From Thermoplasmatales archaeon (GTDB lineage Archaea > Thermoplasmatota > Thermoplasmata > Thermoplasmatales > Thermoplasmataceae): a DNA stretch of 64,000 nt. Below the pieces are notes generated by a model. That model was given only the letters and a program-made list of their open reading frames with translations. It did no database searches and was not told the DNA's origin. Position 1 is the first letter of the stretch; each line of letters starts with the position of its first letter. Below are positions 45,072 to 55,908 of this stretch, one piece after another. A program made the position numbers and the translations under genes. Location: contig CP060531.1 in assembly GCA_016806715.1 (NCBI GenBank), forward strand, positions 1,845,966 through 1,909,965. The letters run 5' to 3'.

Positions 45072-47471
45072 ATGCAAACAAGACCGATTGAAGATGAAAT
45101 TAAGACATCATACCTGGAATACGCCATGAGCGTGATCGTCAGCAGGGCTATCCCTGATGTAAAAGACGGGCTAAAACCAGTGCAGAGAAGGATTCTGTAC
45201 TCCATGAGCGAACTGGGAGTTAACTATGACAAACCCTACAAGAAATCTGCAAGGATAGTCGGGGAGACCATGGGTAAATACCATCCGCACGGCGATCTGT
45301 CAATATACGACGCACTTGCAAGGATGGCACAAAATTTTTCAATGCGCTATCCGCTGGTTGATGGACAGGGGAACTTCGGGTCCATAGATGGTGACTCGCC
45401 TGCCGCAATGAGGTATACGGAGGCAAGACTGGCAAGAATCACTTCCGAAATGATCCAGGACATAGACAAGAAAACCGTGCCTTTCAGGCAGAATTTTGAC
45501 GGTTCACTCGAGGAGCCTGAATACTTCCCTACCAAGGTTCCACAACTTCTGATTAACGGGACATCCGGTATCGCTGTCGGAATGGCAACCAACATGCTTC
45601 CGAACAACCTGGGAGAGATTTGTGACGCTATTTCTCACAAGGTGGACACTCCCGAGGCAACAACAGATGACCTACTGAAATTCGTCAAGGGACCCGATTT
45701 TCCCGGAGGTGGCATTGTCTTCTACACCAAGGAACTGCTGGATTCATACCAGACGGGAAGAGGGAAAGCCCTCTGTCATGGAGAGGTAAGCCTTGATGAA
45801 CCGAAGCATCTTGTGATACACAGCCTGCCATACGGAGTAAACAAATCAACGTTCATTGAGAGCATAGCAAACCTGGCGAAAAATGAGGTTCTGAAAGGAG
45901 TTACAGACGTAAGGGATGAGTCCGACAGGAATGGTATGAGGATCGTAGTGAAGGTGAGGGACGAGGACATGAAAGCGCTGGTCCTTAACCAGCTTTATGA
46001 GAATTCAGCACTCGAGACATCCATAGGAATCATAAACCTCGTACTTGTAGACAACGAGCCCAAGATAGTGGGACTTAACCAGCTGATAGAAATCTTCATT
46101 TCCCATCGCCTTGAAATGATCCTGAGGCGTTCCAAGTTTGACCTTAACAAGAACCTGGAAAGGCAGGAAATACTTATCGGGCTTGCAAAGGCACTGGACA
46201 GCATCGACAAGGTTGTAGCCCGGATAAAAGCTTCCAAGGATGTCGCTGAAGCAAGATCATCGCTGATCACTGCCTTCGAAATGACTGAGAAACAGGCAAA
46301 TGCAATTCTTGAAATGAGGTTGCAGAGGCTCACGGCACTTGAAATTAACAAGATCAAGCAGGAACTCGAGGAAGTTAACAAGAATATAAAACACCTCAGC
46401 AGGATAATAAACGAGGAAGGCGAGAGGAGAAAGATACTGAAAGAGGAAGTTGCTGACCTCAAGGGAAGATTTGGTGACAAGAGACGCACCAAAATAACGT
46501 ATAAGCAGTTGAAGGAGAGGGCAACAGAGGACCTTATTCCAAACGAGCAGGACATGGTAATCCTGAGCGAGGGTGGACTGTTGAAGAGAGTGTCCATTGA
46601 GGAATACAAGGCGCAGAAGAGGGGAGGTAAAGGAATAATCACTTCCACGAGGAAGGAGGATTCCGTAAAGAGTGTTCTTGACTGCGAGAGCCACGACACT
46701 ATCTACTACTTTACCAACAGCGGAAGGGTGATCAAGGGCAAGGTCTATGAACTGGAAAAGAAGAACAGGAAATCCGTTGGTACATCAGCCCAGGCTATTC
46801 TGCCACTGATGGAAGGTGAAAAGGTTCAGCAGATACTCAAGGCACCGGAGAACAAGAAATCATTCCTCATCCTCGTGACAAGAAATGGATTTGTCAAGAG
46901 AACACCTGCAGAGGAACTGTTCGACATGAGGACTTCAGGACTCAGGATTATCAACCTTGAGGATGAAGATGAAGTCGTCGCGGTGGAACACAGGGACAAA
47001 CCCGGAAAGCTCGTTGTTGTCTCCAGTGCGGGAAAAGCTGCAGTATTCCTTGCAAAGGAAGTCCGTATGACCGGCAGGACATCGAGGGGAGTCAAGTCAA
47101 TGAGACTGAAGAAGAAGGAGTATGTTGTTTCAGCTTTTGCAGTCGATGATGATGAATTCATATTCAACGTCTCAAGGAACGGTATAGGGAAGCGAACAAT
47201 GGTGTCGCATTATCCAGTACACCACCGTGGGTCTTCTGGAATATTCCTGTCGAAATGGAATGACAGAACCGGAGACCTTGTATCAGCACTACCCGTGAAG
47301 GAGAATGATGACATACTGCTGGTATCCAAGATGGAGAAGACGATCAGGATCAGGGTATCAGAAGTGAGACAACTCTCTAGGGTTACTGCAGGAGTGAAGC
47401 TGATTGATCTGGACGACGATGATTATGTGATATCCGCAACAAGGATCGAGGGGGACGAGAATGGGAAGTAA
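45072..47471 (+). CDS. gyrA: DNA gyrase subunit A
   Basis: 799 residues. Winged-helix domain with the catalytic Tyr115 in '[10 protein letters not shown]', tower and coiled-coil, then a C-terminal six-bladed wrapping domain. The GyrA box appears as 'QKRGGKG' near residue 515, so true gyrase rather than topoisomerase IV is likely. ATG start. The 3' end overlaps the homoserine dehydrogenase gene by 11 nt. Confidence 0.97.
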   Translation: MQTRPIEDEIKTSYLEYAMSVIVSRAIPDVKDGLKPVQRRILYSMSELGVNYDKPYKKSARIVGETMGKYHPHGDLSIYDALARMAQNFSMRYPLVDGQGNFGSIDGDSPAAMRYTEARLARITSEMIQDIDKKTVPFRQNFDGSLEEPEYFPTKVPQLLINGTSGIAVGMATNMLPNNLGEICDAISHKVDTPEATTDDLLKFVKGPDFPGGGIVFYTKELLDSYQTGRGKALCHGEVSLDEPKHLVIHSLPYGVNKSTFIESIANLAKNEVLKGVTDVRDESDRNGMRIVVKVRDEDMKALVLNQLYENSALETSIGIINLVLVDNEPKIVGLNQLIEIFISHRLEMILRRSKFDLNKNLERQEILIGLAKALDSIDKVVARIKASKDVAEARSSLITAFEMTEKQANAILEMRLQRLTALEINKIKQELEEVNKNIKHLSRIINEEGERRKILKEEVADLKGRFGDKRRTKITYKQLKERATEDLIPNEQDMVILSEGGLLKRVSIEEYKAQKRGGKGIITSTRKEDSVKSVLDCESHDTIYYFTNSGRVIKGKVYELEKKNRKSVGTSAQAILPLMEGEKVQQILKAPENKKSFLILVTRNGFVKRTPAEELFDMRTSGLRIINLEDEDEVVAVEHRDKPGKLVVVSSAGKAAVFLAKEVRMTGRTSRGVKSMRLKKKEYVVSAFAVDDDEFIFNVSRNGIGKRTMVSHYPVHHRGSSGIFLSKWNDRTGDLVSALPVKENDDILLVSKMEKTIRIRVSEVRQLSRVTAGVKLIDLDDDDYVISATRIEGDENGK

Positions 47472-48483
47472 CCAGGATCACATCGAAATAGCATTAATGG
47501 GCCTTGGAAACGTGGGTAAAAACTTTCTTTCCATATTGTCACGCAACAACCGGAGTATAACCCGCAAGACAGGGAAGGAGATCAGGATAACCTTTGCTTC
47601 AGATTCCCAGAGTATTATTTCAAGCAGAGATGGCCTTCCGGCAGAAAAACTCCTGAAGGCAAAGGAAGGCGGCAAGCTGAAAGATTCCTGGAAGGAAGCG
47701 AGAATGGACGATCTGTACGCGGATTCTCCTGACATTATCGTGGATATGACCCCGGCCACGCCAGATGGGCTGTTCGGAAAGGAGCTTTATTCAACCGCTT
47801 TCAAGCACGGCATCGACATAGTGACGGCAAACAAGTCACCTCTGGCTATGCACTGGACTGATGTGATGAATTCGGCGAGAATAAACAAACGGAGGATCAG
47901 GTATGAAGCCACAGTTGCGGGTGGAACCCCGCTCTTCAATCTCGTGGATTATTCACTCATGCCAGTTGAAATAGTTAGGATCAGGGGGATTGTAAGCATG
48001 ACTGTAAACTACGTACTTGACAGGATGTTACACAACCTTGACTTTGAGCAGTCAATAAGGATGGCACAGCGAGAAGGAATTGCAGAAACAAATTTCCATG
48101 ATGATACGCTTGGCACAGACTCAGCCAGGAAGACCGTAATAGTGGCAGATTCAATCTTCGGTGCAAACATCTCATTGAAAGACCTGGATTATGACGGAGT
48201 TGAGAGTATTTCCGATCGCATTGACGAGATGAAGAGGAGCGGCGAAAGATACAGGATTGTTTCTGATGTATACAGAAAGGGAAATGAGGTCCTTGCATCG
48301 TCCAAGCTTCAGCAGATGGAGCCACTTGACCCGCTGGTGACCCTGGGAACATCATCTTTATGTTATCTCCTGGAAACTACAGACGGTTCAAAATACTTTG
48401 TTGGTAACATACGCGATGGTCCACTGGAAACCGCTTCGGCTGTCCTGAATGACGTAATGCTGCTTTCAAGAGAGATCGTTTAA
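47461..48483 (+). CDS. hom: Homoserine dehydrogenase
   Basis: 340 residues. Rossmann motif '[16 protein letters not shown]' at the N-terminus, then '[11 protein letters not shown]', '[16 protein letters not shown]' and '[14 protein letters not shown]', signature of the homoserine dehydrogenase catalytic domain (NAD(P)H reduction of aspartate semialdehyde, for threonine and methionine synthesis). No ACT regulatory domain. The overlap with gyrA couples translation, although the functions are unrelated. Confidence 0.93.
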   Translation: MGSNQDHIEIALMGLGNVGKNFLSILSRNNRSITRKTGKEIRITFASDSQSIISSRDGLPAEKLLKAKEGGKLKDSWKEARMDDLYADSPDIIVDMTPATPDGLFGKELYSTAFKHGIDIVTANKSPLAMHWTDVMNSARINKRRIRYEATVAGGTPLFNLVDYSLMPVEIVRIRGIVSMTVNYVLDRMLHNLDFEQSIRMAQREGIAETNFHDDTLGTDSARKTVIVADSIFGANISLKDLDYDGVESISDRIDEMKRSGERYRIVSDVYRKGNEVLASSKLQQMEPLDPLVTLGTSSLCYLLETTDGSKYFVGNIRDGPLETASAVLNDVMLLSREIV

Positions 48484-48810
48484 TTGAGGCTGTTTATTGC
48501 TAAAAACGCCTGAGCTGATTAAGCCGGGCAATCATATAAATACGATTTTTAAATTGCCGGGAGTGGATCAGACGGGTGTGCGGGTAATTTTTCGTATCAA
48601 GACTGGAACCCTTGAACCAGACAAAACAGCCCGGTTTGTTCCGGCCACCAGAAGTACACATTTTCCCGGCAATTGCACTTTTGAGTGCCCGGATTATGTA
48701 CGGCCACTTAACCGGTACCCATGGCGGCAGGCTCTGAACTTGGCGGAAAAAGCACCCATAATCTTCAGGTTTCAGTCTATTACGAGGAAAGTGAATAGGG
48801 TGTATTCATC
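48484..48810. other. Spacer before the MBL-fold gene
   Basis: An open frame (48497-48814) exists but has no motif and poor composition. CCGGGCAAT-like words recur in both directions at 48522, 48553, 48664 and 48687, so the RNA could fold. ATAAATAC around 48537 may be a promoter element. Confidence 0.35.
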
Positions 48811-49764
48811 ATGATGGATATCAGGAAGCTGGTAATACCAATTAACATCAGGAGCCTCAAAACAGCTAATATTTACATTATCAGCAATGGGAGCAAAAGC
48901 CTGCTGGTTGATTCCGGCATGACTCCATCTACAATTGAATTCCTGAGATCAAACAATGTAGACGTGGACAGTATAAGTGAAGTACTTCTGACACACCTGC
49001 ACTTTGACCATATTGGAGGAGCGGCTCGCTTACAGGCTGACCTGGGAGTACCCGTGAACATTGGTACTAAGGATGCAGAGATAATCAACAGGATGATAAT
49101 CGATCCCAAGGGCTATCTGAGAAATGAAATCGGATACCTGAAGTATATAGGTTTTCCTGAAACCCAGCTGGAGCTGGCCGAAAAGACCAATCCGGTAATG
49201 GAAACCTATCAAATGGCGGCTGGAATAGAAAAACTTACACCGGTGGATGAAGGTGTTTCATTCAATGGATTTCCGGAAATATCATTGCTCAGTGTACCGG
49301 GGCATACTCCTGGCTCAATGACATACGTTATTAAAAAACTCAACACAGCTTTCACTGGAGATCACGTAATAGAGAAGATTACGCCAAATATCTCATACTA
49401 TGACGACGATTCCGATATGCTTGGGTTTTATATGAAAAGCCTTATTTCGCTTCGGGAGACAGGAATAGAATTTGGATATTCTGGACACGGGGCCGACATA
49501 TACAATCTCGGATACAGGATTGATGACATCCTGGGACATCATAAGCTAAGATTATCAGAAATTTATGCCCAGTGCAATGAGTGGCGCACACCATATGAGA
49601 TCTCGGCCCTCATCAGGTGGAACAGAGGAAGGACCATAGAAGACATGTCCGTGATGGAACGGATATTTGCCCTCGGGGAAACTTTAGCACATCTGAGGCA
49701 TCTCGAGAAAATAGGTCTTATCAGCAAATCTGAAAATAATGGAAGAATCAGGTATAAAATATAG
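48811..49764 (+). CDS. Metallo-beta-lactamase-fold hydrolase
   Basis: 317 residues. Metal motif 'LTHLHFDHIGG' (HxHxDH), later His in 'VPGHTPGS' and Asp in 'FTGDHV', so a two-metal site is expected. The C-terminal 80 residues are helical and look like a winged-helix extension ('LGETLAHLRHLEKIGLISKS'), as in the LACTB2/RNase-like and GloB-related groups. Substrate unknown. The first of two adjacent ATG codons is taken. Confidence 0.88.
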   Translation: MMDIRKLVIPINIRSLKTANIYIISNGSKSLLVDSGMTPSTIEFLRSNNVDVDSISEVLLTHLHFDHIGGAARLQADLGVPVNIGTKDAEIINRMIIDPKGYLRNEIGYLKYIGFPETQLELAEKTNPVMETYQMAAGIEKLTPVDEGVSFNGFPEISLLSVPGHTPGSMTYVIKKLNTAFTGDHVIEKITPNISYYDDDSDMLGFYMKSLISLRETGIEFGYSGHGADIYNLGYRIDDILGHHKLRLSEIYAQCNEWRTPYEISALIRWNRGRTIEDMSVMERIFALGETLAHLRHLEKIGLISKSENNGRIRYKI

Positions 49765-49798
49765 GTTATCTGGTATAATAAAATATAAGATGGTTCGC

Positions 49799-49984
49799 CT
49801 AAAAGAAGGATTTCTTTATTGCCCCATCCACTTTTGTTTTTAGGTCCGGGGTGATCTCGGTGATGTTGTGTGCAGATTTTGCATGCTCAACTATCTTTGG
49901 CATAAGTTCTTCCTTGGTTTTTGCCTTTGTTTCGAACCCGCAATCCATTCCTATGTCTTTGCACTTAAAGTTGTATGATGCCAT
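49799..49984 (-). CDS. DUF1059 family small protein
   Basis: 61 residues starting MASYNFKCKDIGMDCGF, clearly paralogous to the protein at 22485 (both have K-x-Cys-KD-x-G-x-x-Cys-x-F then a His/Ile-Thr-Pro half). Function unknown. ATG start. Situated in the housekeeping half, next to tRNA-Gly. Confidence 0.85.
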   Translation of the reverse strand: MASYNFKCKDIGMDCGFETKAKTKEELMPKIVEHAKSAHNITEITPDLKTKVDGAIKKSFF

Positions 49985-50095
49985 TTTTCTCTAATTATCA
50001 TTAGAAAGAAGTTATTAAAGGTTATTGCTGGTTATGCTCTCATTGGTCATGAAATACACAGTGTCTGTTTACACCGGGCGATTATTTAAAAGGTA

Positions 50096-50167
50096 TGCGG
50101 AAGCCGGGATTTGAACCCGGGTTAAGGGCTTGGGAAGCCCCTGTGATAACCGCTACACTACTCCCGC
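50096..50167 (-). tRNA. tRNA-Gly (CCC)
   Basis: Minus-strand cloverleaf: acceptor GCGGGAG pairing with CTTCCGC, anticodon loop TTCCCAA (anticodon CCC) on a GGGGC/GCCCT stem, and T-arm CCGGGTTCAAATCCCGG. 72 nt, no intron, no encoded CCA. Confidence 0.95.
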
Positions 50168-50331
50168 ACAGGTGCATCGGGTATAATGGTCTTGGAATAT
50201 TGAAAGCTTATAGATAAATGAAACGGCATAAGCTCAAATATTGTGCAACATGGATTCATGGATTTCTCCCGTAACTAGGAGATCACGCGTCTCGAATAAA
50301 AAATATAGCGGATGACCTGTTACCCTGCTGA

Positions 50332-51021
50332 TTGCAGGGCTCGAACAATAAAAACAGTACCTTGGTCAGTACGATGGCGATTATTTCAGCAGGCTACCTG
50401 CCGTCGGGCATTGCATTTGGATCACTGTCCATTGCCCTCCACGTTAACATGATCTACGCGATTGCACTTTCACTCCTTGTTTATTCTGGTGCGGTGCAAT
50501 CTGCATTCCTGGGATACTGGGCAACCGGGATAGATCCCTTCTCCATGATCATCACTGCTTTCCTGCTTAACCTGAGGCACACTTTTTACGGGGCACATAT
50601 AGAATCCAGCAAGGGAATCATCAGTTTGCGCGAAATAGGATCTGTCGGTCCGTTGCTTACTGACGAGGTTTATGCCATTGCAGTCAGTTATCCCTCATTA
50701 TCCATTCTTAATCTTAACGGCATAGCCCTTTACGCTTACTTTAACTGGTTTGCGGGAACCGCAATCGGTATTATTGCTGCGAGCTTCGCTCCTTCCGCAG
50801 TACTTGGCATTCTGTTTCTGGCGCTTCCAGCGCTCTTTCTGGGACTATTGGTTCCGAGGATCAGGAACAGGTACGGACTGGCCACTGCACTGACGTCAGG
50901 TGCTGTAGCACTGTTTGGGAGGATTTTTAACCTGCCGCCATTCTTCATCATCATCCCAATAATCCTTGGAGTCCTGGCCGGTATACTGATCGGAAAGCTC
51001 ACGGGTGGGGTGAGGTCATGA
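50332..51021 (+). CDS. azlC: AzlC-type amino-acid exporter, large subunit
   Basis: 229 residues with about seven to eight membrane segments. 'SAGYLPSGIAFGSLSIALHV' and 'VYSGAVQSAFLG', 'LNLRHTFYGAHI' are typical of AzlC, which with AzlD exports branched-chain amino acids. Starts with TTG at 50332; overlaps azlD by 4 nt (ATGA). Confidence 0.9.
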   Translation: MQGSNNKNSTLVSTMAIISAGYLPSGIAFGSLSIALHVNMIYAIALSLLVYSGAVQSAFLGYWATGIDPFSMIITAFLLNLRHTFYGAHIESSKGIISLREIGSVGPLLTDEVYAIAVSYPSLSILNLNGIALYAYFNWFAGTAIGIIAASFAPSAVLGILFLALPALFLGLLVPRIRNRYGLATALTSGAVALFGRIFNLPPFFIIIPIILGVLAGILIGKLTGGVRS

Positions 51022-51314
51022 ATTACGATTTGATACTTTTGCTCGTGGTGCTTGCCATAATGAGTTTTGCACAGAGAGTGCTGCCCTGGATATTTTATTC
51101 GAAGATCAAATCAGGGGCCTCATCACTTGAAAAGACATTTGACCTTTTTGCCATATCTGCTTTCTCAGCTCTTCTGGTTTATAATGTAACGAGCTTCAGC
51201 CCATTAACCCTGGTTGCACTTGCCATAGCCCTGCTTGTAACAATTAAATTCCACAACACTGGACTAACCGTGCTTGTAGCACTGGCCGTTATTTCTTTAT
51301 CTCTGGTTTTATAA
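51018..51314 (+). CDS. azlD: AzlD-type amino-acid exporter, small subunit
   Basis: 98 residues, three to four hydrophobic segments, with 'SFAQRVLPWIFYSK' near the start as in AzlD proteins. Partner of AzlC, overlapping its stop. Its own stop lies 16 nt from the convergent glutamate dehydrogenase gene. Confidence 0.88.
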   Translation: MNYDLILLLVVLAIMSFAQRVLPWIFYSKIKSGASSLEKTFDLFAISAFSALLVYNVTSFSPLTLVALAIALLVTIKFHNTGLTVLVALAVISLSLVL

Positions 51315-51330
51315 AAAAAAGGGAGGTGGT

Positions 51331-52581
51331 TCAGTACCAGCCTCTTGACTTCATGGCATCGGCTACTCTCTTTACCGATATTATGTAGGCACCCATTCTT
51401 GGGTCAACTTTGTATTTGTCCGCCATTGCGAGCACATCGTTTGCGGCCTGTGTCATCTTCTTGTCCAGTTTCTGGTATACCTCTTCCTGGGTCCAGTAAT
51501 AGCCGCCAACGTTCTGCACCCACTCAAAGTAGGACACAGTAACGCCTCCAGAGTTCGAGAGAAAGTCTGGTAGAACCAGTATCTTGTTCTTGAAGAATAT
51601 CTCATCTGCGTCAGGAGTGGTAGGTCCATTCGCCAGTTCAAGGATGATCTTCGCCTTTACCTTCGATGCGTTTGATCCGGTGAGCTGGTTTTCTATTGCT
51701 GCGGGTATAAGTACGTCAACTTTGAGTTCGAGGAGCTCCTCGTTGGTTATGTTTTTTGTTCCAGGGAATCCCTGCACTGAGCCGGTTTTCTTCTTGTGTT
51801 CCATGAGTTTCTCGTAGTCTATCCCGTTCTCTGAATAGATTCCGCCCTTTGTGTCTGAAATTGCAACTACCTTCGATCCAAAGTGTTCGATCACGAGCTT
51901 ATGCGCAAACTGACCTGCGTTTCCAAATCCCTGCACTGCAACTGTTGCTTTCTTGAGGTCGAGTCCTATCTTTTTTGCACCCTCTCTCAACACGTACATT
52001 CCGCCTTTCGCGGTTGCATCTCCTCTTCCAAGTGATCCGCCGAGATCAAGAGGCTTACCGGTAATTACTCCCGGAGCTGAATGCCTTACGACATTTTCAT
52101 ATTCGTCCATCATCCATCCCATGATCTGTGGGGTTGTGTAAACATCTGGTGCAGGAACATCAATCTCTGGGCCGATAGAATCAGCGACTGCCCTGATATA
52201 TCCTCTGCTTAGTCTCTCGAGTTCCCCGAGGCTCAGTTTCTTGGTGTCGCATATTACTCCACCCTTTGAACCTCCATAAGGAAGATCGGTGACGGCCGTT
52301 TTCCAGGTCATCCAGGCAGATAGTGCCTTAACTGTGGATAGAGTTTCCTGCGGGTGAAATCTTATTCCACCTTTGGTTGGTCCCCTTGCATTATTGTATC
52401 TTACCCTGAAGCCGGTGAAGACCTGGGTTGTTCCGTCATCCATCCTTACCGGTATCCTTACCTGAAGGATTCTCTGAGGCTCGCTTAGCAGGGCAAGTGC
52501 TTGCTTGTCCAGATTCATTATCTTGGCTGCTCTGTTGAGTTGCTTTACAGCAATATCAAACGGGTCTAAATTCTCTGTCAT
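51331..52581 (-). CDS. gdhA: Glutamate dehydrogenase
   Basis: 416 residues from ATG 52581 ('[18 protein letters not shown]'); open frame extends 16 codons further but archaeal relatives start here. Substrate-binding 'GGIRFHPQ', catalytic-Lys motif '[11 protein letters not shown]', 'PAPDVYT', and dinucleotide fold '[12 protein letters not shown]'. It interconverts glutamate and 2-oxoglutarate plus ammonia. Coenzyme (NAD or NADP) cannot be read with confidence. Convergent with azlCD. Confidence 0.96.
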   Translation of the reverse strand: MTENLDPFDIAVKQLNRAAKIMNLDKQALALLSEPQRILQVRIPVRMDDGTTQVFTGFRVRYNNARGPTKGGIRFHPQETLSTVKALSAWMTWKTAVTDLPYGGSKGGVICDTKKLSLGELERLSRGYIRAVADSIGPEIDVPAPDVYTTPQIMGWMMDEYENVVRHSAPGVITGKPLDLGGSLGRGDATAKGGMYVLREGAKKIGLDLKKATVAVQGFGNAGQFAHKLVIEHFGSKVVAISDTKGGIYSENGIDYEKLMEHKKKTGSVQGFPGTKNITNEELLELKVDVLIPAAIENQLTGSNASKVKAKIILELANGPTTPDADEIFFKNKILVLPDFLSNSGGVTVSYFEWVQNVGGYYWTQEEVYQKLDKKMTQAANDVLAMADKYKVDPRMGAYIISVKRVADAMKSRGWY

Positions 52582-52701
52582 GTTTTCACCAATTGCCTCT
52601 TTAGGAGGCATGCCATAATTACCTGACAATAGTTTAACCTTTGCTGCAATATCTAAGCCGTGGCAACTACCAACGGAATGAATGCATAAACCGTTTCCTG
52701 G

Positions 52702-55700
52702 CTAATTTTTGTGATTCAAGGCAGGTTTCACCTGATAGTATTCCCTTATCTCCCTGTAATCCACAGAGATTGCCCTCTCCATTGATTCAAAAAGAAACCT
52801 AGCCAGGCGCATGTTGGTGATCAATGGTATACTCCTGAAAATTGCGATTCTCCTGATCTGAAAAGAATCCTTGACCTGATCAACAATCTCACTTGGCGTG
52901 TTTAGCACAAGGAAAATTTGTTTCGTCGAGATAATCTGGTCTATTCTTGGTTCCCTGATATCGCCTATTTTGTAAACTATTGTGCTCTTTATTCCAGCTT
53001 CCATAAGTGCATCGTGCGTACCGATGGTTGCATATATCACGCCGTTGAATTTCTTCAGGAAGGGTGAGAGAAAATGCAATCCAGACTTATCACGATCATT
53101 GACGCTCAGAATCATGGATCCGCCTTCCCTGAACCTGGAACCGGAAATTGCCATGGCCTTGGTTATGGCCTCCTCAGGGGTTGACCCTATCCCCATTCCC
53201 TCCCCCGTGGACTTCATTTCCGGCGAAAGTATCGGGTCAAGGTCCTCAAATCTCTTGAATGGAAAAACCGGGATCTTGATGAAGTAGGATTTCATATCGG
53301 CGTTCTGGATACGAGGCAGGTGCCCCCCCAGCATGGCATCGACTGCATGAGCCACCCAGTTTATTCCGGTTGCCTTTGAGACAAACGGTACTGACCTGCT
53401 GGATCTCGTGTTCAGCTCTATTATGTAAACCCCGGAATCGTTTGAAGCCAGCTGCAGGTTAGACAGTCCGACCAGATTGAAAGAAGGCACAAGCAGGCTG
53501 ACTATTCTTTCTATCTCCCTCATTACCTTTTCTGGCACAATGGATCGGCCCATTATCATCGTGGCATCACCGGAATGTGTTCCAGCCTCCTCTATATGCA
53601 GGCATACACCGCATATGGCAAAAGACTGACCGTCAGAGACAAAATCAACGTCAATCTCGTCTGCATTTTCGACATACCGGCTTATCAGTATCGGGAAACC
53701 CGGGCGTTCCCTGAATAACTCTTCAGAACGATTCATAAGCGATTCGCGATCGTTGATTATGTCCATTGCCCGGCCGCCGATTATGAAGCTTGACCTAAGT
53801 ATTACAGGAAGCCTGATCTCCTCAATCTTTGTCGACACATCCTGAAGGTTTGAAACTGTAGTATACTCCGGCTGCAGTATCCCAAGACGCTTCATTGTTT
53901 CTGCAAAGTAAGTCCGGTCTTCAGCATGAGAGATATCCTGCGGCTTTGTGCCTAAAATTATCTCCGGTCCAAAAATTTCCGATAACTCCAGTGCCATGTT
54001 CTGTCCTGTCTGGCCGGAGAACTGTATTATTATTCCCGCAGGTTTCTCTGCCTGGATGATGTTTGAAATATGTTCCAGGGTAAGCGGCTCGAAATAAAGT
54101 ACATCTGATATGTCAAAATCGGTCGAGACGGTTTCCGGATTGGAATTGACCATTATGGTGGTGTACCCATCGGACCTCAGCTTCTTTATCGCCTTTACTG
54201 AGCCATAGTCAAATTCAAGACCCTGTGATATCCTGTTCGGGCCTGATCCGATGATCATGATTTTCTTTTCTCCTGTAGTTGCGTTCCTATCATTTTCCAC
54301 TTCATAGGTTGAATACATGTATGGAGTGGTGGAAACGAATTCTCCAGAGCAGGTGTCTATGGACTTAAACTGTGGAAAGATGCCCTTTTCTAACCTGTAC
54401 TTGAAAACATCAACTGCCTGAAGATGAGCAAATGAAGAAATTATTGCATCTGATACGCCAAGCCTCTTCAGCGCAGGAAGATTTTCAGGGATAGAACCGA
54501 CCTCTATGCCCGCAAGAGCCTGGACAATATTCCTGATCTTCCATACAAAGAACGGATCATAACCACTTCTGGCTGATATCTCCTCGACCTTGAAATTCCT
54601 GAAAAGTGCCTCGAATATTGCGTAAAGCCTCAGGTCACTCGGTACGGAGATATATTCCCAGATGCGCTCGTCAGATTCGAAGATGCGGATTTTCCCTGCC
54701 ATATCGTTGTCAAGGGATGCTATGGCCTTCATCATGGCTTCTTCAAATGTCCTCCCGATCCCCATTACCTCACCTATGGATTTCATCTGTACACCAAGCG
54801 TTCTGGTAACATGGAACTTGTCAAATGGCCATCTGGGGATCTTGACAGTCACATAATCGAGAGAGGGCTCAAATGCGGCAAATGTGTTCCTGGTGATGGG
54901 ATTGCGGATTTCATTGAGATTGTATCCAACAGCAATCTTGGATGCAATTCTTGCGATTGGGTAACCGCTGGCCTTTGAGGCAAGCGCAGATGATCTCGAG
55001 GTCCTGGGGTTGACTTCCACGATAAAATATTTTTCACTCTCAGGATCAAGAGCAAACTGGATATTGCAGGCACCAATTATTCCAAGCGATGAGATTACCC
55101 TGATTGCCGAACGCCTCAGCATCTGGTACTCAATGTCGCTTAGTGTCTGGGATGGAGTAACAACGATGCTTTCACCAGTGTGCACACCCATGGGATCAAG
55201 GTTCTCCATGTTGCAGACTGTGATGCAGTTTCCAGTATTATCCCGTATGACCTCATACTCAATCTCCTTCAGTCCTAGCAGGGAAGTCTCCACTTCGATA
55301 GAGTCGGAAGAATATGACTTGAAAAACCAGTCGCAGAATTTTTTCAGATCATCCATATTGTTCATTATGGACCCTCCTGATCCGCCGAGCGAGAACGACG
55401 TCCTGGCTATGACCGGAAACTTTCCTATCTGCTCCGCCTGTTCCATGAAACGAGCGGAAGTGAGCGTATGCGATTCCGCCACCGGTTCGCCTATTTCCAG
55501 CATCCTTTCGTGAAATTTCCTTCGATCCTCTGCAAGTGAGATTGACTTGACTTCCGTTCCCAGCACCTTCAAGGAAAGTTCCCTTATAACGCCGGATGAT
55601 TCCATTTCAATTGCAAGGTTCAGTGCTGTCTGTCCCCCCACGGAGAAAAATACCGAATCTATATGCTCCTTTTCAGCTATTCGCCGTACAGAGGCGACCG

Positions 55701-55908
55701 TAATGGGTTCAATGTATATCCTATCCGCTATGTCGAAGTCTGTCTGTATGGTTGCAGGGTTTGAATTCAGGAGAACGGTTTTCACACCCTCCTCCTTCAT
55801 GGAGAGGCAGGCCTGTGAACCGGAGTAATCAAACTCAGCCGCCTGCCCAATGACCACTGGACCGGACCCAATAATCAGAACAGTTTTTATTGAAGGGTCC
55901 CTAGGCAT
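52702..55908 (-). CDS. carB: Carbamoyl-phosphate synthase, large subunit
   Basis: 1068 residues from ATG 55908 (normal length). Two ATP-grasp halves: first with 'LIIGSGPVVIGQAAEFDYSG', second with 'MIIGSGPNRISQGLEFDYG', and a C-terminal MGS-like allosteric domain. Makes carbamoyl phosphate for pyrimidines and arginine. The start overlaps the end of carA by 8 nt. An upstream in-frame start at 56031 lies inside carA and is rejected. Confidence 0.97.
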   Translation of the reverse strand: MPRDPSIKTVLIIGSGPVVIGQAAEFDYSGSQACLSMKEEGVKTVLLNSNPATIQTDFDIADRIYIEPITVASVRRIAEKEHIDSVFFSVGGQTALNLAIEMESSGVIRELSLKVLGTEVKSISLAEDRRKFHERMLEIGEPVAESHTLTSARFMEQAEQIGKFPVIARTSFSLGGSGGSIMNNMDDLKKFCDWFFKSYSSDSIEVETSLLGLKEIEYEVIRDNTGNCITVCNMENLDPMGVHTGESIVVTPSQTLSDIEYQMLRRSAIRVISSLGIIGACNIQFALDPESEKYFIVEVNPRTSRSSALASKASGYPIARIASKIAVGYNLNEIRNPITRNTFAAFEPSLDYVTVKIPRWPFDKFHVTRTLGVQMKSIGEVMGIGRTFEEAMMKAIASLDNDMAGKIRIFESDERIWEYISVPSDLRLYAIFEALFRNFKVEEISARSGYDPFFVWKIRNIVQALAGIEVGSIPENLPALKRLGVSDAIISSFAHLQAVDVFKYRLEKGIFPQFKSIDTCSGEFVSTTPYMYSTYEVENDRNATTGEKKIMIIGSGPNRISQGLEFDYGSVKAIKKLRSDGYTTIMVNSNPETVSTDFDISDVLYFEPLTLEHISNIIQAEKPAGIIIQFSGQTGQNMALELSEIFGPEIILGTKPQDISHAEDRTYFAETMKRLGILQPEYTTVSNLQDVSTKIEEIRLPVILRSSFIIGGRAMDIINDRESLMNRSEELFRERPGFPILISRYVENADEIDVDFVSDGQSFAICGVCLHIEEAGTHSGDATMIMGRSIVPEKVMREIERIVSLLVPSFNLVGLSNLQLASNDSGVYIIELNTRSSRSVPFVSKATGINWVAHAVDAMLGGHLPRIQNADMKSYFIKIPVFPFKRFEDLDPILSPEMKSTGEGMGIGSTPEEAITKAMAISGSRFREGGSMILSVNDRDKSGLHFLSPFLKKFNGVIYATIGTHDALMEAGIKSTIVYKIGDIREPRIDQIISTKQIFLVLNTPSEIVDQVKDSFQIRRIAIFRSIPLITNMRLARFLFESMERAISVDYREIREYYQVKPALNHKN

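Noticed and set aside
45995-46699. 234-codon minus-strand frame inside gyrA
   Set aside because: Ser/Leu-rich antisense shadow of the GyrA coiled-coil region.
48497-48814. 105-codon frame between hom and the MBL-fold gene
   Set aside because: No family resemblance, TTG start without ribosome-binding site, and overlap with repeated CCGGGCAAT-like words; more likely leader or spacer.
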